A stretch of 64,000 bases of DNA from Albugo candida (taxonomy: Eukaryota; Oomycota; Peronosporomycetes; Albuginales; Albuginaceae). A program made the position numbers and the translations under genes. The notes beneath the pieces were generated by a model. That model was given only the letters and a program-made list of their open reading frames with translations, searched no databases and had not been told where the DNA came from. Shown here one piece after another: positions 63,218-64,000 of the stretch. Each line of letters starts with the position of its first letter. Position 1 is the stretch's first letter. The stretch spans positions 144,332 through 208,331 of the forward strand of contig CAJNAR010000028.1 of NCBI GenBank assembly GCA_905220665.1, in the 5' to 3' direction.

Positions 63218-63336
63218 GTAGACGGCCATATTAGGCTGAAAGCACCGTATCCCGTCTGCTCTGCGAAGTTAAGCAGCCTCAAGCTCGGGTAGTACTCGGG
63301 CTGGGTGACCACCGGGGAAGGCCGAGTGCTGTCTAC
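63218..63336 (+). rRNA. 5S rRNA, copy 17 (variant)
   Basis: 119 nt. A C inserted in CTCGGGCTGGGTGACC and AAGGCCGAG for AAGTCCGAG. Confidence 0.88.
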
Positions 63337-63539
63337 TTTTTGACTTTGTATTGTTTGACTTGGTGAATGTAAATGTGAATGTGAATGTGGTTGTGAATGT
63401 GATCATGCTGCATTTATGATTGTGATTGCCATTGTGAAAATGTACATTATAAACATTTATAGATATTTCATGTATGACGTTTGATATTTGTGAAGCAGCA
63501 AGCATTGTGCGATGTATTGTGTTACGTCCATTCACTTTC

Positions 63540-63653
63540 GTAGACGGCCATATTAGGCTGAAAGCACCGTATCCCGTCTGCTCTGCGAAGTTAATCAGCC
63601 TCAAGCTCGGGTAGTACTCGGGTGGGTGACGGGGAAGTCCGAGTGCTGTCTAC
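63540..63653 (+). rRNA. 5S rRNA, copy 18 (variant, 4-nt deletion)
   Basis: 114 nt. CACC is deleted in GGGTGACGGGGAAG and GTTAATCAGCC replaces GTTAAGCAGCC. The deletion removes one strand of a helix, so this copy may be non-functional. Confidence 0.82.
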
Positions 63654-63856
63654 TTTTTGACTTTGTATTGTTTGACTTGGTGAATGTAAATGTGAATGTG
63701 AATGTGGTTGTGAATGTGATCATGCTGCATTTATGATTGTGATTGTCATTGTGAAAATGTACATTATAAACATTTATAGATATTTCATGTATGACGTTTG
63801 ATATTTGTGAAGCAGCAAGCATTGTGCGATGTATTGTGTTACGTCCATTCACTTTC

Positions 63857-63973
63857 GTAGACGGCCATATAGGCTGAAAGCACCGTATCCCGTCTGCTCT
63901 GCGAAGTTAAGCAGCCTCAAGCTCGGGTAGTACTCGGGGGGGTGACCACCGTTGAAGTCCGAGTGCTGTCTAC
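63857..63973 (+). rRNA. 5S rRNA, copy 19 (variant)
   Basis: 117 nt. One T lost in CCATATAGGC, CGGGGGGGTGACC for CGGGTGGGTGACC, and CCGTTGAAG. Last copy in the window; the array continues. Confidence 0.88.
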
Positions 63974-64000
63974 TTTTTGACTTTGTATTGTTTGACTCTT

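Larger units (their letters stand above)
57885..64000 (+). repeat. Tandem 5S rDNA array, 19 units in the window, running off the right edge
   Basis: Head-to-tail units of 317-346 bp, each with a 5S gene of about 118 bp and a spacer of about 200-230 bp. The spacer begins with a T-run terminator (CTACTTTTTGAC) and TTTGTATTGTTTGACTTGG. It continues with a microsatellite of AATGTGAATGTG and GGTTGTGAATGTG units in variable number, then a conserved block (CATTATAAACATTTATAG, CATGTATGACGTTTGATATT) up to GTTACGTCCATTCACTTTC just before the gene. The left boundary is near 57885, where a diverged spacer (TGATGTTTGACGTTTGATG) precedes copy 1. The array is not linked here to 18S, 5.8S or 28S genes. Long minus-strand ORFs through it are reading-frame artefacts. 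Confidence 0.97.

Noticed and set aside
57726..63852. Long minus-strand ORFs (up to 366 codons) with repeats like TTTFTFTFTKSNNTKSK
   Set aside because: They are exactly antisense to the 5S genes and spacers, change frame with each indel and are explained by the tandem repeat lacking stops in that frame.
1..64000. CRISPR arrays, prophage, bacterial operons or toxin-antitoxin pairs
   Set aside because: Introns, spliceosomal proteins, TFIID subunit and 5S array show nuclear eukaryotic DNA; no direct-repeat/spacer pattern other than 5S units was seen.

Overview
This window looks like nuclear DNA of an oomycete (a stramenopile water mould). The evidence is an ALAS-type haem gene, a secreted KRE6/SKN1-type glucan-synthesis protein, the oomycete-typical 'WRKY19-like' Cys/His zinc finger, an RWP-RK factor, centriole and flagellum genes, and very many tiny GT-AG introns (about 34-56 nt). 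The AT-leaning composition and dense packing make an Albugo-like (white rust) genome plausible, but the genus is a guess.

Layout. 0.2-19.7 kb is gene dense: SMC1 (-), CEP164-like WW/coiled-coil protein (+), Trm82/WDR4 (-), CCDC43-like (-), KRE6/SKN1-type GH16 protein (+), TAF8 (-), a TEDC1-like centriole protein (-), ATG16 (+), ISCA2 (-), and a WRKY19-like zinc-finger protein (+). 19.7-23.8 kb is a gene-poor island with an orphan coding-like fragment, a tRNA-Arg(TCT) and a decayed LINE retrotransposon. 23.9-36.2 kb holds an LRR protein (-), the ERAD ligase HRD1 (+), a PHD/triple-CW chromatin reader (+), a coiled-coil protein (-), MCTS1 (+), 5-aminolevulinate synthase (-), YJU2 (+) and a bS21m-like mitochondrial ribosomal protein (+). 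36.2-47.6 kb holds argininosuccinate lyase (-), centrin (+), a large membrane protein with ankyrin repeats and two TIR domains (+), cullin-3 (-) and MON1 (+). 48-56.4 kb is looser: RWP-RK factor (+), a Rab-like GTPase (+), a C2-domain protein (+), an unknown coiled-coil protein (-), and a CENP-B-type HTH protein with ankyrin-like repeats (-).

From about 57.9 kb to the right edge lies a head-to-tail 5S rRNA array, 19 copies in the window, in units of about 317-346 bp with a GTGAATGT-type microsatellite in each spacer. The first five copies are near identical; most later copies carry indels or substitutions and one is clearly degenerate. The long minus-strand ORFs through the array are artefacts of the tandem repeat.

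How genes relate: there is no operon logic. CEP164-like, TEDC1-like and centrin indicate a flagellated stage with triplet-microtubule centrioles. ATG16 and MON1 serve autophagy and late endosome maturation, HRD1 and CUL3 ubiquitylation, and TAF8, the CW/PHD protein and YJU2 gene expression. The most unusual gene is the multi-pass membrane, ankyrin, double-TIR protein at 40.1-43.5 kb: its first TIR keeps the glutamate expected of a TIR NADase and its second has glutamine there. All family calls come from reading motifs; no database search was run.
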